This document shows, piece after piece, positions 1 to 8,114 of a stretch of 64,000 bases of DNA. The notes under the pieces are model-generated. The model was given only the letters and a program-made list of their open reading frames with translations, was not told where the DNA came from and did not search any database. Numbering within the stretch: position 1 is the stretch's first letter; each line of letters starts with the position of its first letter. This DNA is from an uncultured Acidimicrobiaceae bacterium (GTDB lineage Bacteria; Actinomycetota; Acidimicrobiia; Acidimicrobiales; RAAP-2), in NCBI GenBank assembly GCA_903873395.1, contig CAIQOJ010000073.1, forward strand, positions 1 to 64,000, given 5' to 3'. The translations under genes were made by a program, and so were the position numbers.

Positions 1-642
1 GATCTTCTGCTCTTCCGCCGCTACGTGGACGACGGCGCCGAGCGGGCCATGGGTGATGCTGCCCGGTTCCTCGATGCCACGTTGGGGGCACGCGTGGAAC
101 CGCCATTGCGAGATCTCGCGGTCAGCACCACTGCACCCGAACCCGATCTCTACCTGCGCCTTATGGCATTCGAGTCACTCGACGAGGGGAGCCTGGGACG
201 AGCATTCCTCGATCATTACGAACGCAATGGAATTCCACTGCCGGGCCTGCATGCATCGGCCATCAACCACTTCTTCGTGGGCCACGACATGACACATGTC
301 ATTGCTGGCCTCACCACGACGGCTCTTGGTGAAGTGGCCCTCAGCGCCTTTCAGGTGGGCATGGACGACAACGACCTGAACATCGCCGCCCTCTTAGCGT
401 CACTCGTGTGCCATGAAGCTGGATTTGGGACACCCGGTACCTTTGCGACCGAAGACTCGACCTTGGCTGCACCTGGTGCTGCTGACCTGTTCGGCCGCGA
501 GCTGGCCCGAGGCAGTGCCTGCACGGGTGACTTCTCACTGGTCGACCACTTTGCGCTCGCACCATTGCCCCTGACAGAGGTGCGGGGGATGTTCGGCGTC
601 CGTCCACCCGAGGCACCTGATGACGGCCATCATCACTGGTGA
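1..642 (+). CDS. Coq4-like protein (5' end cut by window)
   Basis: The reading frame is open from base 1, so the true start lies upstream. The protein carries HDMTH followed by 11 residues and a Glu (first His codon near base 283). This is the HDxxHx11E metal-binding motif of the Coq4 family, which in eukaryotes supports the coenzyme Q synthesis complex. Bacterial Coq4-like proteins are poorly characterised and many actinobacteria use menaquinone, so the substrate is unclear. The C-terminus ends in a short His-rich stretch. Family membership rests on the motif and its flanks; the role is inferred. Confidence 0.7.
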   Translation, partial: DLLLFRRYVDDGAERAMGDAARFLDATLGARVEPPLRDLAVSTTAPEPDLYLRLMAFESLDEGSLGRAFLDHYERNGIPLPGLHASAINHFFVGHDMTHVIAGLTTTALGEVALSAFQVGMDDNDLNIAALLASLVCHEAGFGTPGTFATEDSTLAAPGAADLFGRELARGSACTGDFSLVDHFALAPLPLTEVRGMFGVRPPEAPDDGHHHW

Positions 643-702
643 TGCCCCTGGGCGCTGGTCGGTCCTGCCTCGGACTGGCCACGGGCACGCGAAGATGACT
701 CC

Positions 703-1581
703 ATGACCGACTGGACCGCCATCACCCGGCGCAACGCCCGTTCCGTGCAGACGACGATCGGGTGGATCTTCTGGGATCCGGGGGTCATCACCCGCTACGA
801 GGCTGCCGGTCTGCCCGAAGGATTTGCCGGACCGCTTGGCTACATGGCGGCACGATGCGCTCCGTTGGCGTCATCGGGACCCGATGCGGTGATCGCCGCA
901 TTCGGTTCGATCAGTCCATTGGGCCTTCGAGCTGTCTTCGACCTGCTCGATGCTGACGGATTCGAGCGCATGTGGCACGCTCGGGACCAAGCCGTGGCGG
1001 AAGGCTTGGCCCGCTTTGCCCCCGGGGCCATCGAACCCTTGATCGCCATGGGTCCCGCGCTGTGGGACGTTGTTGATGCCCTTCCGCTTGTCGGCCGAAC
1101 CTTCTTCGGAGCCCATCTGGCCATGTCTCGGCCCGAAGACCCATTGCTGTCCGCCTGGCACGCCGTCAACTGCCTTCGTGAATGGCGGGGTGACACGCAC
1201 TGGGCAGTCGTGGTGGCTGCCGGCCTCAGTCATGCCGAGGCCTCAATCCTGCACAACGCCTGGCTCGGCTACGAGGCCGACTGGCTGGCTCTCTCCCGAG
1301 GGACCGCCCCAGAGGTGATCGACGAAGGCTGGCGGGCACTCGAACGGCGTGGCTGGGCCGCCGATCGAGCCGTGCTGGCTCCAGGTGTTGCCCTGCGCCA
1401 GCAGATCGAAGATGACACAGACCGCCTTACCAGCCTGCCGTGGGAGCTGGCCGGCGAAGAACTCGCCACTCGGTTCGCCGAGGAGCTCGAACCACCATGT
1501 GTGCAGTTGCTGGCCAGGGTCGACGTCACGGCCGGGCCGAACTACCAGCCGGCATCTCGGGTGCGATCGACCGATGGTTAG
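703..1581 (+). CDS. SCO6745/SalK-like family protein
   Basis: A 292-residue protein whose N-terminal RNARSVQTTIGWIFW segment and following YMAARCAPL stretch resemble the actinobacterial SCO6745 family, usually about 290 residues and predicted to be all-helical. Biochemical function of the family is not established. There is no clear Shine-Dalgarno; GAAGAT sits 6 nt before the ATG, like the leaderless starts elsewhere in this window. It lies 61 nt after the Coq4-like gene and just before an SDR gene on the same strand, so co-expression is possible. Confidence 0.7.
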   Translation: MTDWTAITRRNARSVQTTIGWIFWDPGVITRYEAAGLPEGFAGPLGYMAARCAPLASSGPDAVIAAFGSISPLGLRAVFDLLDADGFERMWHARDQAVAEGLARFAPGAIEPLIAMGPALWDVVDALPLVGRTFFGAHLAMSRPEDPLLSAWHAVNCLREWRGDTHWAVVVAAGLSHAEASILHNAWLGYEADWLALSRGTAPEVIDEGWRALERRGWAADRAVLAPGVALRQQIEDDTDRLTSLPWELAGEELATRFAEELEPPCVQLLARVDVTAGPNYQPASRVRSTDG

Positions 1582-1605
1582 TCAGACTGATGGCTACAGC
1601 TCCAC

Positions 1606-2445
1606 ATGACTAACACTGCGGAGCGTCGAGCCCTGGTGACTGGCGGTACGCGCGGTATCGGACGTGCCACTGCGATCGCCTTGGCGTCCTCGGGTTGGGA
1701 CGTTGCCGTGACAGGCCGGACTGCCCGACGCGGTGAAGGTCGAGACGACTCGGACGCCGGTGGAGGGCGGGTGATCCCCGGCAGTCTGGAAGAGACGGTC
1801 GAAGAGATCGAGGCAGCCGATCGGCGTGCGCTCGGTCTGGTCGTCGGCTTGCATGATCGCTCTGCGTTGGTGGGGGCCGTCGCCCAAGTCGGCGAGGCGT
1901 GGGGCGGTGTCGACCTGCTCGTCAACAACGCGGTGGACACATCGCCGGGCTCCATGGTGTCGTTCGATGCGCTGGCCGTGGCCCAGTTCGAGACGAAGTT
2001 GACCGCCAATGTCGTGGCGCCGTTCGTGCTGATTCAGGCTGTCCTACCCGGCATGCTCGCCCGAGGTGCTGGCATCATTGTGGACGTCACGTCCCATGCT
2101 GCGACTGCGGATCCTCCAGCCGCGGTGGGGGAGGGGGGATGGGGTGTTGCCTACGCTTCGTCTAAGGCGGCTGCCCATCGGTTTGCCCCTGCCCTCGCTG
2201 TCGAACTCGGACATCGAGGCATCCGGGCCTACAACGTGGATCCCGGCTACGTGGAGACCGAACGACAGGTCGTCAACGCCGAGGCCCTCGGTCTGTCCGG
2301 TCGCTACCGAGGAGCGCCACCATCGGTTCCTGGAGCGGCGATTGCCTGGTTGGTGGATCATCCCGACGCATGCGAGAACGGGGCAACTGTGCAGGCGCAA
2401 AAGGTGGCTCTCACCCACGGACTACACGAGGACTGGCGAAGATGA
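1606..2445 (+). CDS. Short-chain dehydrogenase/reductase (SDR)
   Basis: A 279-residue SDR. The Rossmann nucleotide-binding motif TGGTRGIG is at residues 12-19, an NNAV element follows near residue 106, and the catalytic Tyr-x-x-x-Lys appears as YASSK near residue 183. It should catalyse NAD(P)-dependent oxidation or reduction of an alcohol/carbonyl substrate that cannot be named from sequence. An insertion of about 20 residues after the second beta strand (RRGEGRDDSDAGGG) is slightly unusual. Its stop overlaps the start of the glutaredoxin gene (ATGA), implying translational coupling. Confidence 0.88.
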   Translation: MTNTAERRALVTGGTRGIGRATAIALASSGWDVAVTGRTARRGEGRDDSDAGGGRVIPGSLEETVEEIEAADRRALGLVVGLHDRSALVGAVAQVGEAWGGVDLLVNNAVDTSPGSMVSFDALAVAQFETKLTANVVAPFVLIQAVLPGMLARGAGIIVDVTSHAATADPPAAVGEGGWGVAYASSKAAAHRFAPALAVELGHRGIRAYNVDPGYVETERQVVNAEALGLSGRYRGAPPSVPGAAIAWLVDHPDACENGATVQAQKVALTHGLHEDWRR

Positions 2446-2762
2446 CCGACGAAGAAGTGTCAGCCGTAAGCAACGTTCCCAAGATCACCCTCTATTGGCG
2501 CCCGGGCTGCCCGTTCTGCGTGCAACTGCGTCGAGGCCTCCGTCGGGCTGGTGTGCCCACCCACGACGTCGACATCTGGTCCGATCCACAAGCGGCGGCA
2601 TTCGTGCGATCCCATGCGGGCGGAAACGAAACGGTGCCAACCGTGGACGTTGCCGGCACTGTGGTGGTCAATCCCTCGAGTCACCGTGTGGTCGAACTGG
2701 CCACCGCAGCGGGCATCGAGATGCACGCCCAGCCCGGCCTGCTGCGCCGGATGTTCCACTGA
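2442..2762 (+). CDS. Glutaredoxin/mycoredoxin-like protein
   Basis: A 106-residue thioredoxin-fold protein with the redox motif Cys23-Pro-Phe-Cys26 after the first beta strand (ITLYWRPG) and the TVPTV cis-proline segment near residue 67. It most resembles the short glutaredoxin-like proteins of actinobacteria (mycoredoxin/NrdH group), which reduce protein disulfides or mixed disulfides. An upstream in-frame start exists at 2370, but the ATG at 2442 overlaps the SDR stop as ATGA and gives the normal domain length, so it was preferred. Confidence 0.85.
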   Translation: MTDEEVSAVSNVPKITLYWRPGCPFCVQLRRGLRRAGVPTHDVDIWSDPQAAAFVRSHAGGNETVPTVDVAGTVVVNPSSHRVVELATAAGIEMHAQPGLLRRMFH

Positions 2763-2839
2763 AACCCAGTACTGCGGACGGCCCCACATCGTCAGTGGCC
2801 TGCGTCCCGAGAGCACCGACGTCCCGAGGATCGACCGCC

Positions 2840-2910
2840 CAACTCAGCCAGCCAGCCCCGCCCAGCCAACCCCGCCAAGCCAGCCCCGCCCAGCCAGCGC
2901 AGCCCTGCGT
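2840..2910. repeat. Imperfect CCAGCC/CCCCGCC low-complexity repeat
   Basis: Short degenerate repeats built from CAGCCAGCCCCGCC-type units lie between the convergent glutaredoxin gene and the next gene on the minus strand. No hairpin with long arms and no coding signal was seen. Confidence 0.6.
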
Positions 2911-2936
2911 CGGCGAGGCCAGGTTGACCTTGGGGC

Positions 2937-3662
2937 TCAGTCGCCTCCCATCAGTGTCAGACCTTGGCTGAAGTAGTCCACTCCGGTGCCCACAGGATCA
3001 GCCGACCCAACGACGACCTCGCTGGTGAGCAGTGAACCGAATGGGGCATTCCAGTAGTCGGCGTCGCCGGGCCGGACCTGGTCCCATGGCCCCACATAGA
3101 GATAGGGGGCATCGTGCCCTGCGTCGCCCGGTGAGACGCCGAGGTTGAGCGTGCCCTGATCAGTCGAGCAGGCGAACCCCAGGTCGAAGTGCTCGGGCCA
3201 CAGTTGGATCGCCGTGGGATCTTGTGTCATCGGAAGGATGGCATCGAGGATCTTCGCCCCGAGGGCGAACCATGAGAGGACGATGCCCATCGACTCCTGA
3301 TCGATGGCGAGTGGGATGGTCGGGTCACCCACCGGTGGAGCGTCGTTGCCGGGAGCAAAGGAAACAGACAGGTCGACTCCGGCCACAGCTGCCGCGTCGG
3401 CCAATGTCGCTCTCTCCAAGTTGGAGACCCAGCACTTTGCACCTTGGGCGGTCTGGCGCTCCACGATCATGGAAGTCCCGGCCAAACGCACCACCGAGTC
3501 GTCGTCGCCGAATGCAGGCGTGGCGATGCCGCTGCTGGTCGCCCGCAGTCCGAACCGGCCACCGTGGTCAGCTCGAGCTCGCGCCAATACGTGTGTCGCC
3601 AGCCGGTGCACCTCTGTGCACGTCGATCGATAGTTGGTGGGTAGCTGGCCTGTGGCTGCCAT
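2937..3662 (-). CDS. Conserved hypothetical protein
   Basis: A 241-residue protein with no signal peptide or membrane segment that I can see and no motif I recognise. The N-terminal part (ATGQLPTNYRSTCTEVHRLA) resembles unnamed actinobacterial proteins of about 230-250 residues. The ATG is preceded by GAGGA at a reasonable distance. Composition is ordinary for the window. It stands alone between convergent and divergent neighbours, so context gives no function. Confidence 0.6.
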   Translation of the reverse strand: MAATGQLPTNYRSTCTEVHRLATHVLARARADHGGRFGLRATSSGIATPAFGDDDSVVRLAGTSMIVERQTAQGAKCWVSNLERATLADAAAVAGVDLSVSFAPGNDAPPVGDPTIPLAIDQESMGIVLSWFALGAKILDAILPMTQDPTAIQLWPEHFDLGFACSTDQGTLNLGVSPGDAGHDAPYLYVGPWDQVRPGDADYWNAPFGSLLTSEVVVGSADPVGTGVDYFSQGLTLMGGD

Positions 3663-3734
3663 GGAGGTTCCTCGCAGTTCTGGGCTCGCGTCTCTGGAGC
3701 CTTGGCGGACAGGTTAGGCAGCACTGTGCCCGAA

Positions 3735-3772
3735 TTGTCGGGTGTCAGGCGGGTTGTCGGGTGTCAGGCGGG
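3735..3772. repeat. Perfect 19-bp tandem duplication covering the chrA stop codon
   Basis: Two identical 19-bp units, 3735-3753 and 3754-3772, each TTGTCGGGTGTCAGGCGGG. The stop codon of the minus-strand chromate transporter (3764-3766) lies in the second unit, so the last two sense codons of that gene are repeat sequence. Confidence 0.9.
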
Positions 3773-4939
3773 AAGCCCAAGCCCGAAGAGGGCGGCCACC
3801 ATCCCGACCACGCCAGCCCCCACCAGGACACTCACCACTCCTCGCCGCAAGACGAGCAGACAGAGGGTGGCCAGGACCAGCACTCCCACCTGCCACCACT
3901 CCGCCAGGCTGAGCGCCAAGGGAAGGGTTGACCCAGCGATGGCTCCGATTGAAGCAGCCCCGGCCCCGGTGAGGAAAGCCTGTGCCTTCGTGTCGGACCG
4001 CAGGCGGTCGAAGTGTCGTGCCCCGAGGAGCACGAAGGCGAACGACGGGGCGAAGGCAATAGCAGCGGCGAAGAGCCCTCCGGCAATGCCGGCCGCGGCG
4101 TACCCCACGACGGCGACCGTTTGGACGACTGGGCCTGGCGTGATCTGTCCGAGGGCCACAGCATCGAGGAACTGACCGGTCGTCATCCAGTGGTACGTGT
4201 GCACCGCATCGTGCTGCATGAGCGGAACGATGACGAAGCCACCCCCATAGGACAAGAGCCCGACCTTGAGCGCGACCCAGGCCAGTGCGCCGAGCCCTCC
4301 GGACGCCACCACGGCGGGTCCGAGAATGCCAGCAGTCCGCGTTGGCGGGCGTTGCCTGGTGGGTCGAACTCGAAAGCAGATCTCGAGGAGACCACATGCC
4401 ACCAGCACGAGTGCGAGGTAGGGGCCAACAAGTGCAGCGCCGAGGCCTCCGCTCACGGCATAGGCCATCCAGCGCAGTTGCCCCGCTGCCCCAGATGCCC
4501 GCCGCCAACTACCAGGAGCCATACCGAAGGCTGCATGCAGGGCCACGGCGGCCACCGCAGCCCCGGCACCAGCTGCTGCTCCCCGAACGACGAGCGGCGC
4601 ATGGGCGGAGAGAAACAAGGCGGCCAACGCCAAGATGATGATGAGGCCAGGAACGATGAAGCAGAGCCCACCGATCAGCGCCCCTAGTGGTCCGCCCAGG
4701 CGCCAGGCGCAGAGGATGGCCAACTGCGTGGAGGCTGGTCCAGGGAGGAGATTGGTGACAGCGATGCTGTCTTCGAACTCTTCTTCGGCCAGCCACTCGT
4801 GGCGCGTGACGCACAGGTCACGCAGCAGGGCGATGTGGGCGGGTGGGCCTCCGAACCCGGTGCACCCGATGCGCAGCCAACTACGTGCGATGACGCCGAG
4901 CGGCACAGATGGCGAACTATCGCCACGACCTCCACCCAC
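3764..4939 (-). CDS. chrA: Chromate efflux transporter, CHR family
   Basis: A 391-residue polytopic membrane protein with the CHR signature in two homologous halves. The N-terminal half has GFGGPPAHIALLRD and EWLAEEEFEDSIAVTNLLPGP; the C-terminal half repeats related motifs (SYGGGFVIVPLMQHD, FLDAVALGQITPGPV). The length matches the long-chain two-domain CHR proteins that export chromate or related oxyanions. The first start is a GTG at 4939 without a visible ribosome-binding site; an internal GTG some 11 codons later may be used. It begins 11 nt after the VOC gene on the same strand. Its stop lies inside a 19-bp tandem duplication. Confidence 0.9.
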   Translation of the reverse strand: MGGGRGDSSPSVPLGVIARSWLRIGCTGFGGPPAHIALLRDLCVTRHEWLAEEEFEDSIAVTNLLPGPASTQLAILCAWRLGGPLGALIGGLCFIVPGLIIILALAALFLSAHAPLVVRGAAAGAGAAVAAVALHAAFGMAPGSWRRASGAAGQLRWMAYAVSGGLGAALVGPYLALVLVACGLLEICFRVRPTRQRPPTRTAGILGPAVVASGGLGALAWVALKVGLLSYGGGFVIVPLMQHDAVHTYHWMTTGQFLDAVALGQITPGPVVQTVAVVGYAAAGIAGGLFAAAIAFAPSFAFVLLGARHFDRLRSDTKAQAFLTGAGAASIGAIAGSTLPLALSLAEWWQVGVLVLATLCLLVLRRGVVSVLVGAGVVGMVAALFGLGLPA

Positions 4940-4950
4940 CGTGCTGGCGG

Positions 4951-5427
4951 TCAGTCGATCCTGGCCACATACCGAGCCGATGGGGTGCCGGGTGGATGAG
5001 ACACACCGGGCTCCGCATCGGGGTTGGCTACGCAGACTTCACCTTCCAGGCCGTCGGGATCACGGAAGAACAGGCTGAGAATCTGCCCGAAGTCGGTGAC
5101 GAAGGCGTCGGCAGCCCCTCGGCTGATCAGGCGATCACGGATGGTCTCGAACGCGTCAATCGACGCAGCCTGGAGACCGAAATGATCGAGGCGACCCCTC
5201 CCGAAACCGGGCGTTTGGCGTTGGGCCTCGGTGTTGCCGTCGATCTCGAAGACGTTCAACTCCGACGTCGGTCCGATGTGGATGACGGCCAGGCGAACTC
5301 CAGACTTCCCGGCCTCTTCTGGACCGTCACTAAGAACTTCGGCATCGAAGACGTCTCGGTAGAAGGCACACAGCCGATCGGCGTCATTGGTCAAGAGCGC
5401 GATGTGGTTGATTCCCTGGGTGAGCAC
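4951..5427 (-). CDS. VOC (glyoxalase/dioxygenase-fold) family protein
   Basis: A 158-residue protein with two beta-alpha-beta-beta-beta modules typical of the vicinal oxygen chelate fold. The first opens with INHIALLTNDADRLCAFYRDVF, the second with LDHFGLQAAS and ends in FFRDPDGLEGEV. Likely metal ligands are the early His, the His of LDHFG and the late Glu. The substrate cannot be told. It starts at a GTG preceded by AGAGGAGAC, a good ribosome-binding site, and probably shares a transcript with chrA downstream. Confidence 0.85.
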   Translation of the reverse strand: MLTQGINHIALLTNDADRLCAFYRDVFDAEVLSDGPEEAGKSGVRLAVIHIGPTSELNVFEIDGNTEAQRQTPGFGRGRLDHFGLQAASIDAFETIRDRLISRGAADAFVTDFGQILSLFFRDPDGLEGEVCVANPDAEPGVSHPPGTPSARYVARID

Positions 5428-5522
5428 GTCTGTCTCCTCTGGCTATGTCGTGAAGTGCGCCACTGCACTGGCGACACAGGCATCGTACGGCAGTCGATGA
5501 TCGGTTCTGCGAGGATGCGACC

Positions 5523-7349
5523 ATGACTTTGCTCGATCCCGATCGCTTCCCCCTGCACGACACGACCGACTTCGCTGATGCTGATCGTGGTTTCCTCGGC
5601 GCCCTCGAGCCGTGCGTCATCACCGATGCCAACGGGCGAGTGGTCTGGGACAACGACGCCTACGCCTTCTTGGATGGACCGTGTCCCGACACGGCGCATC
5701 CCAGCCTGTGGCGTCAGGGGCAGTTGGTAGCTCGCCAGGGACTCTACGAGGTGTGCCCGGGCATCTACCAGGTGCGAGGGCTCGACCTCTCGAACATGAC
5801 GTTGGTGGAGGGTGACGAGGGCGTGATCGTCATCGATCCGCTCATCTCCTCCGAGACCGCGGCAGCAGCCCTCGCCCTCTACCGCGCACACCGGGGCGAT
5901 CGTGCGGTGACGGCGGTCATCTACACCCATGCGCACGTAGACCACTTCGGCGGTGTGCGCGGTGTCCTCGAGGGGGCAGATCCGGGTATACCCGTGATCG
6001 CACCACAGGGCTTCATGGAATCTGCTGTCGCTGAGAACGTCTACGCCGGAGTGGCCATGAGTAGGCGAGCGGTCTACATGTACGGGTCATCATTGGAAAA
6101 GGGTCCAGCCGGCCAGATCGGCTGCGGTCTCGGGATGACCACGTCGAGCGGGACAGTCGGTCTGGTTCCCCCAACCCTCGACATCACCACGACAGGTGAA
6201 GAGCACGTCCTGGACGGGGTGCGCATCGTGTTCCAGATCACCCCGGGGACGGAATGTCCTGCTGAGATGAACTTCTGGTTCCCCGAACATCGAGCGCTGT
6301 GCATGGCTGAAAATGCCACTCGAAACCTTCATAATCTCGTGACCTTGCGGGGGGCAGTCGTTCGTGATGCCCGGGTGTGGTCGGCCTACCTGGATGAGGC
6401 CATCCAACTTTTCGCCAACGAGGCTGATGTTGCCTTCGCATCCCATCACTGGCCGACCTGGGGTAGCGACAAGGTGGTTGGGTACTTGACACTGCAACGT
6501 GATCTCTACGCCTACCTGCACGACCAGACCCTGCGGCTTATGAACAAGGGGCTCAATGGATCTGAGGCCGCCGAGGTCTTCGAACTTCCCCCGACACTCG
6601 AAGCGGCATGGCATTGCCATGGCTACTACGGATCGGTCAGCCACAACGTCAAGGCCGTCTACCAGCGATACCTCGGATGGTTCGATGGCAATCCTGCTCG
6701 GCTCTGGCAACATCCACCCGAGGCCAGTGCGGAGCGCTATGTCGAGTGCATGGGTGGCGTCGATGCGGTTCTGGCACGAGCTGCGGACTATGCCGCTTCC
6801 GGAGATCTTCGGTTCGCTGCCGAGCTGCTCGACCGAGTCGTGTTCGTGGCACCGGACGACATCAGGGCCAAAGAGGCCCTGGCTGGCGTCTACGACCAAC
6901 TGGCTTGGGGCTCGGAAAACGGCACGTGGCGCAACTTCTTCCTCACCGGAGCGAACGAGCTGAGGCACGGACTAGGCGAACCTGCTCCGGCGGTGGGGTC
7001 GTTGGAGCTTCTCGCTGGTCTGACCCCTGAGCAACTGCTGGATGCCGTCGCCGTGCGAATCGACGGACCGCGGGCGTGGGACGAGCGCATCACGATCGAT
7101 TGGGCGCTGACCGATCTCGAGCAGACCCATCGGGCGACGTTGGCGAACGGAGTGCTCACGCACCGGTTGGTCCCCGATGGCAGTCCTGGAGCTGACCTCC
7201 GCCTGATCCTGACCAAGGGTCAAATGCTCGGAGCCATGATCGGCCTAGGGCTTGATCAGATCAACCATGAGGGAGATCTCGAGGCGCTGACCACGATCCT
7301 CGCTGTCATTGAGTCGCCTGATCGGAACTTCCCCATCGTCACACCGTGA
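5523..7349 (+). CDS. Alkyl sulfatase-like metallo-beta-lactamase-fold hydrolase
   Basis: A 608-residue protein with the metal-binding motif THAHVDH at residues 135-141, an alkylsulfatase-type dimerisation domain and a C-terminal SCP2-like domain. This is the architecture of the SdsA1/YjcS/BDS1 group, which removes sulfate from alkyl sulfates. The N-terminal segment before the hydrolase domain agrees with the family. No classical signal peptide is evident, so it may act in the cytoplasm. The start lacks a strong ribosome-binding site; GAGGAT lies 6 nt before the ATG. It stands divergently from the VOC gene. Confidence 0.88.
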   Translation: MTLLDPDRFPLHDTTDFADADRGFLGALEPCVITDANGRVVWDNDAYAFLDGPCPDTAHPSLWRQGQLVARQGLYEVCPGIYQVRGLDLSNMTLVEGDEGVIVIDPLISSETAAAALALYRAHRGDRAVTAVIYTHAHVDHFGGVRGVLEGADPGIPVIAPQGFMESAVAENVYAGVAMSRRAVYMYGSSLEKGPAGQIGCGLGMTTSSGTVGLVPPTLDITTTGEEHVLDGVRIVFQITPGTECPAEMNFWFPEHRALCMAENATRNLHNLVTLRGAVVRDARVWSAYLDEAIQLFANEADVAFASHHWPTWGSDKVVGYLTLQRDLYAYLHDQTLRLMNKGLNGSEAAEVFELPPTLEAAWHCHGYYGSVSHNVKAVYQRYLGWFDGNPARLWQHPPEASAERYVECMGGVDAVLARAADYAASGDLRFAAELLDRVVFVAPDDIRAKEALAGVYDQLAWGSENGTWRNFFLTGANELRHGLGEPAPAVGSLELLAGLTPEQLLDAVAVRIDGPRAWDERITIDWALTDLEQTHRATLANGVLTHRLVPDGSPGADLRLILTKGQMLGAMIGLGLDQINHEGDLEALTTILAVIESPDRNFPIVTP

Positions 7350-7364
7350 GGACGAGCGGGCGAT

Positions 7365-7412
7365 CTGCGTGAAGTGACATCTGTGTGAAGTGACATCTGC
7401 ATGAAGTGACGC
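7365..7412. repeat. Three 16-bp tandem direct repeats
   Basis: Three consecutive 16-bp units (7365-7380, 7381-7396, 7397-7412) of the form CTGYRTGAAGTGACAT, the third diverging in its last two bases. They begin 15 nt after the alkylsulfatase-like gene. They could be slippage products or a protein-binding array; no terminator-like hairpin was seen. Confidence 0.85.
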
Positions 7413-7564
7413 TGGGGACAGAACCTCCGTCACGCCCGTGAACTCCTCGTCTGACGCCACGAGCTCGCCTCGGCCGAACTCAGGCGAGCAACCCGAAGCC
7501 AGATGCGTGATCCCTGGCCGTTCGGCTCAAGATCAGAGCTCTGGCCGGTGAGTTCCAGGCCCAG

Positions 7565-7972
7565 TCAGCCGAGCAGGTGCAGCACGTCGACGATCACCAA
7601 GATCGCCACCATGGAGCCGACGATGGCGTAGACAGCGCTGAACAACCACTTCTGATGATGGTCGGCCAACCAGAAGCGGCGGATGCCGAGGACATCGAAG
7701 TACAGCGCCAATAGTCCCACGGGAATGCCTATCCACGGCCCGACACCTCGGGCAAGGCCAAGTGCTGGAAGCACGATCGGGAAGACGATGTAGCTGAGTA
7801 GACACCGAGTTGCAGACAGTAGGACGGAGACGCCAAAGATGCGCTGGGTCTCTGACTCGCCGACGGCAGGGCGCTGGTCGGGGATGCGCAACAGGCGGCG
7901 CATAGTGCGCTCGGCCTTCGACCCGACCTCGCCAGGTGCTGCTGGTGACACAGGTTGAGCAGTCGTCTCCAC
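7565..7972 (-). CDS. Small predicted membrane protein of unknown function
   Basis: A 135-residue protein with a polar N-terminal tail of about 45 residues followed by three or four hydrophobic segments (around 47-70, 73-93 and 108-133). I do not recognise the family. The start is a GTG with no Shine-Dalgarno but with TAGCAT exactly 6 nt upstream, consistent with a leaderless transcript. It is divergent from the DoxX-Rieske gene. Hydrophobicity, codon use and the promoter together make it credible. Confidence 0.65.
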   Translation of the reverse strand: METTAQPVSPAAPGEVGSKAERTMRRLLRIPDQRPAVGESETQRIFGVSVLLSATRCLLSYIVFPIVLPALGLARGVGPWIGIPVGLLALYFDVLGIRRFWLADHHQKWLFSAVYAIVGSMVAILVIVDVLHLLG

Positions 7973-7978
7973 GTCCCA

Positions 7979-7984
7979 ATGCTA
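7979..7984 (-). promoter_or_regulatory. Candidate -10 box, leaderless start at 7972
   Basis: TAGCAT on the minus strand followed by exactly 6 nt and the GTG start of the small membrane protein. No -35 element was assigned. Confidence 0.5.
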
Positions 7985-8083
7985 GACCCGCCTCAGCCCA
8001 CGCAGCCGCCACGAGCAACGTACCGAGACTGCGTCGGCGGTGGCGTTGTGACCGGATGCGTCGTCTGAGGCGACTCCAACCGG

Positions 8084-8089
8084 TAACGT
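8084..8089 (+). promoter_or_regulatory. Candidate -10 box for the DoxX-Rieske transcript
   Basis: TAACGT lies 7 nt before an ATG at 8097 that opens a five-codon reading frame (MDVPV). Its TGA stop overlaps the ATG at 8111 of the DoxX-Rieske gene. Confidence 0.4.
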
Positions 8090-8096
8090 GCCGGAC

Positions 8097-8114
8097 ATGG
8101 ATGTGCCGGTATGA
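8097..8114 (+). other. Possible leaderless five-codon upstream ORF
   Basis: ATG-GAT-GTG-CCG-GTA-TGA reads MDVPV. It begins 7 nt after a TAACGT box, and its stop overlaps the next start as ATGA. It may couple translation of the DoxX-Rieske gene on an otherwise leaderless mRNA. The arrangement is seen in the sequence; its use is inferred. Confidence 0.35.
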
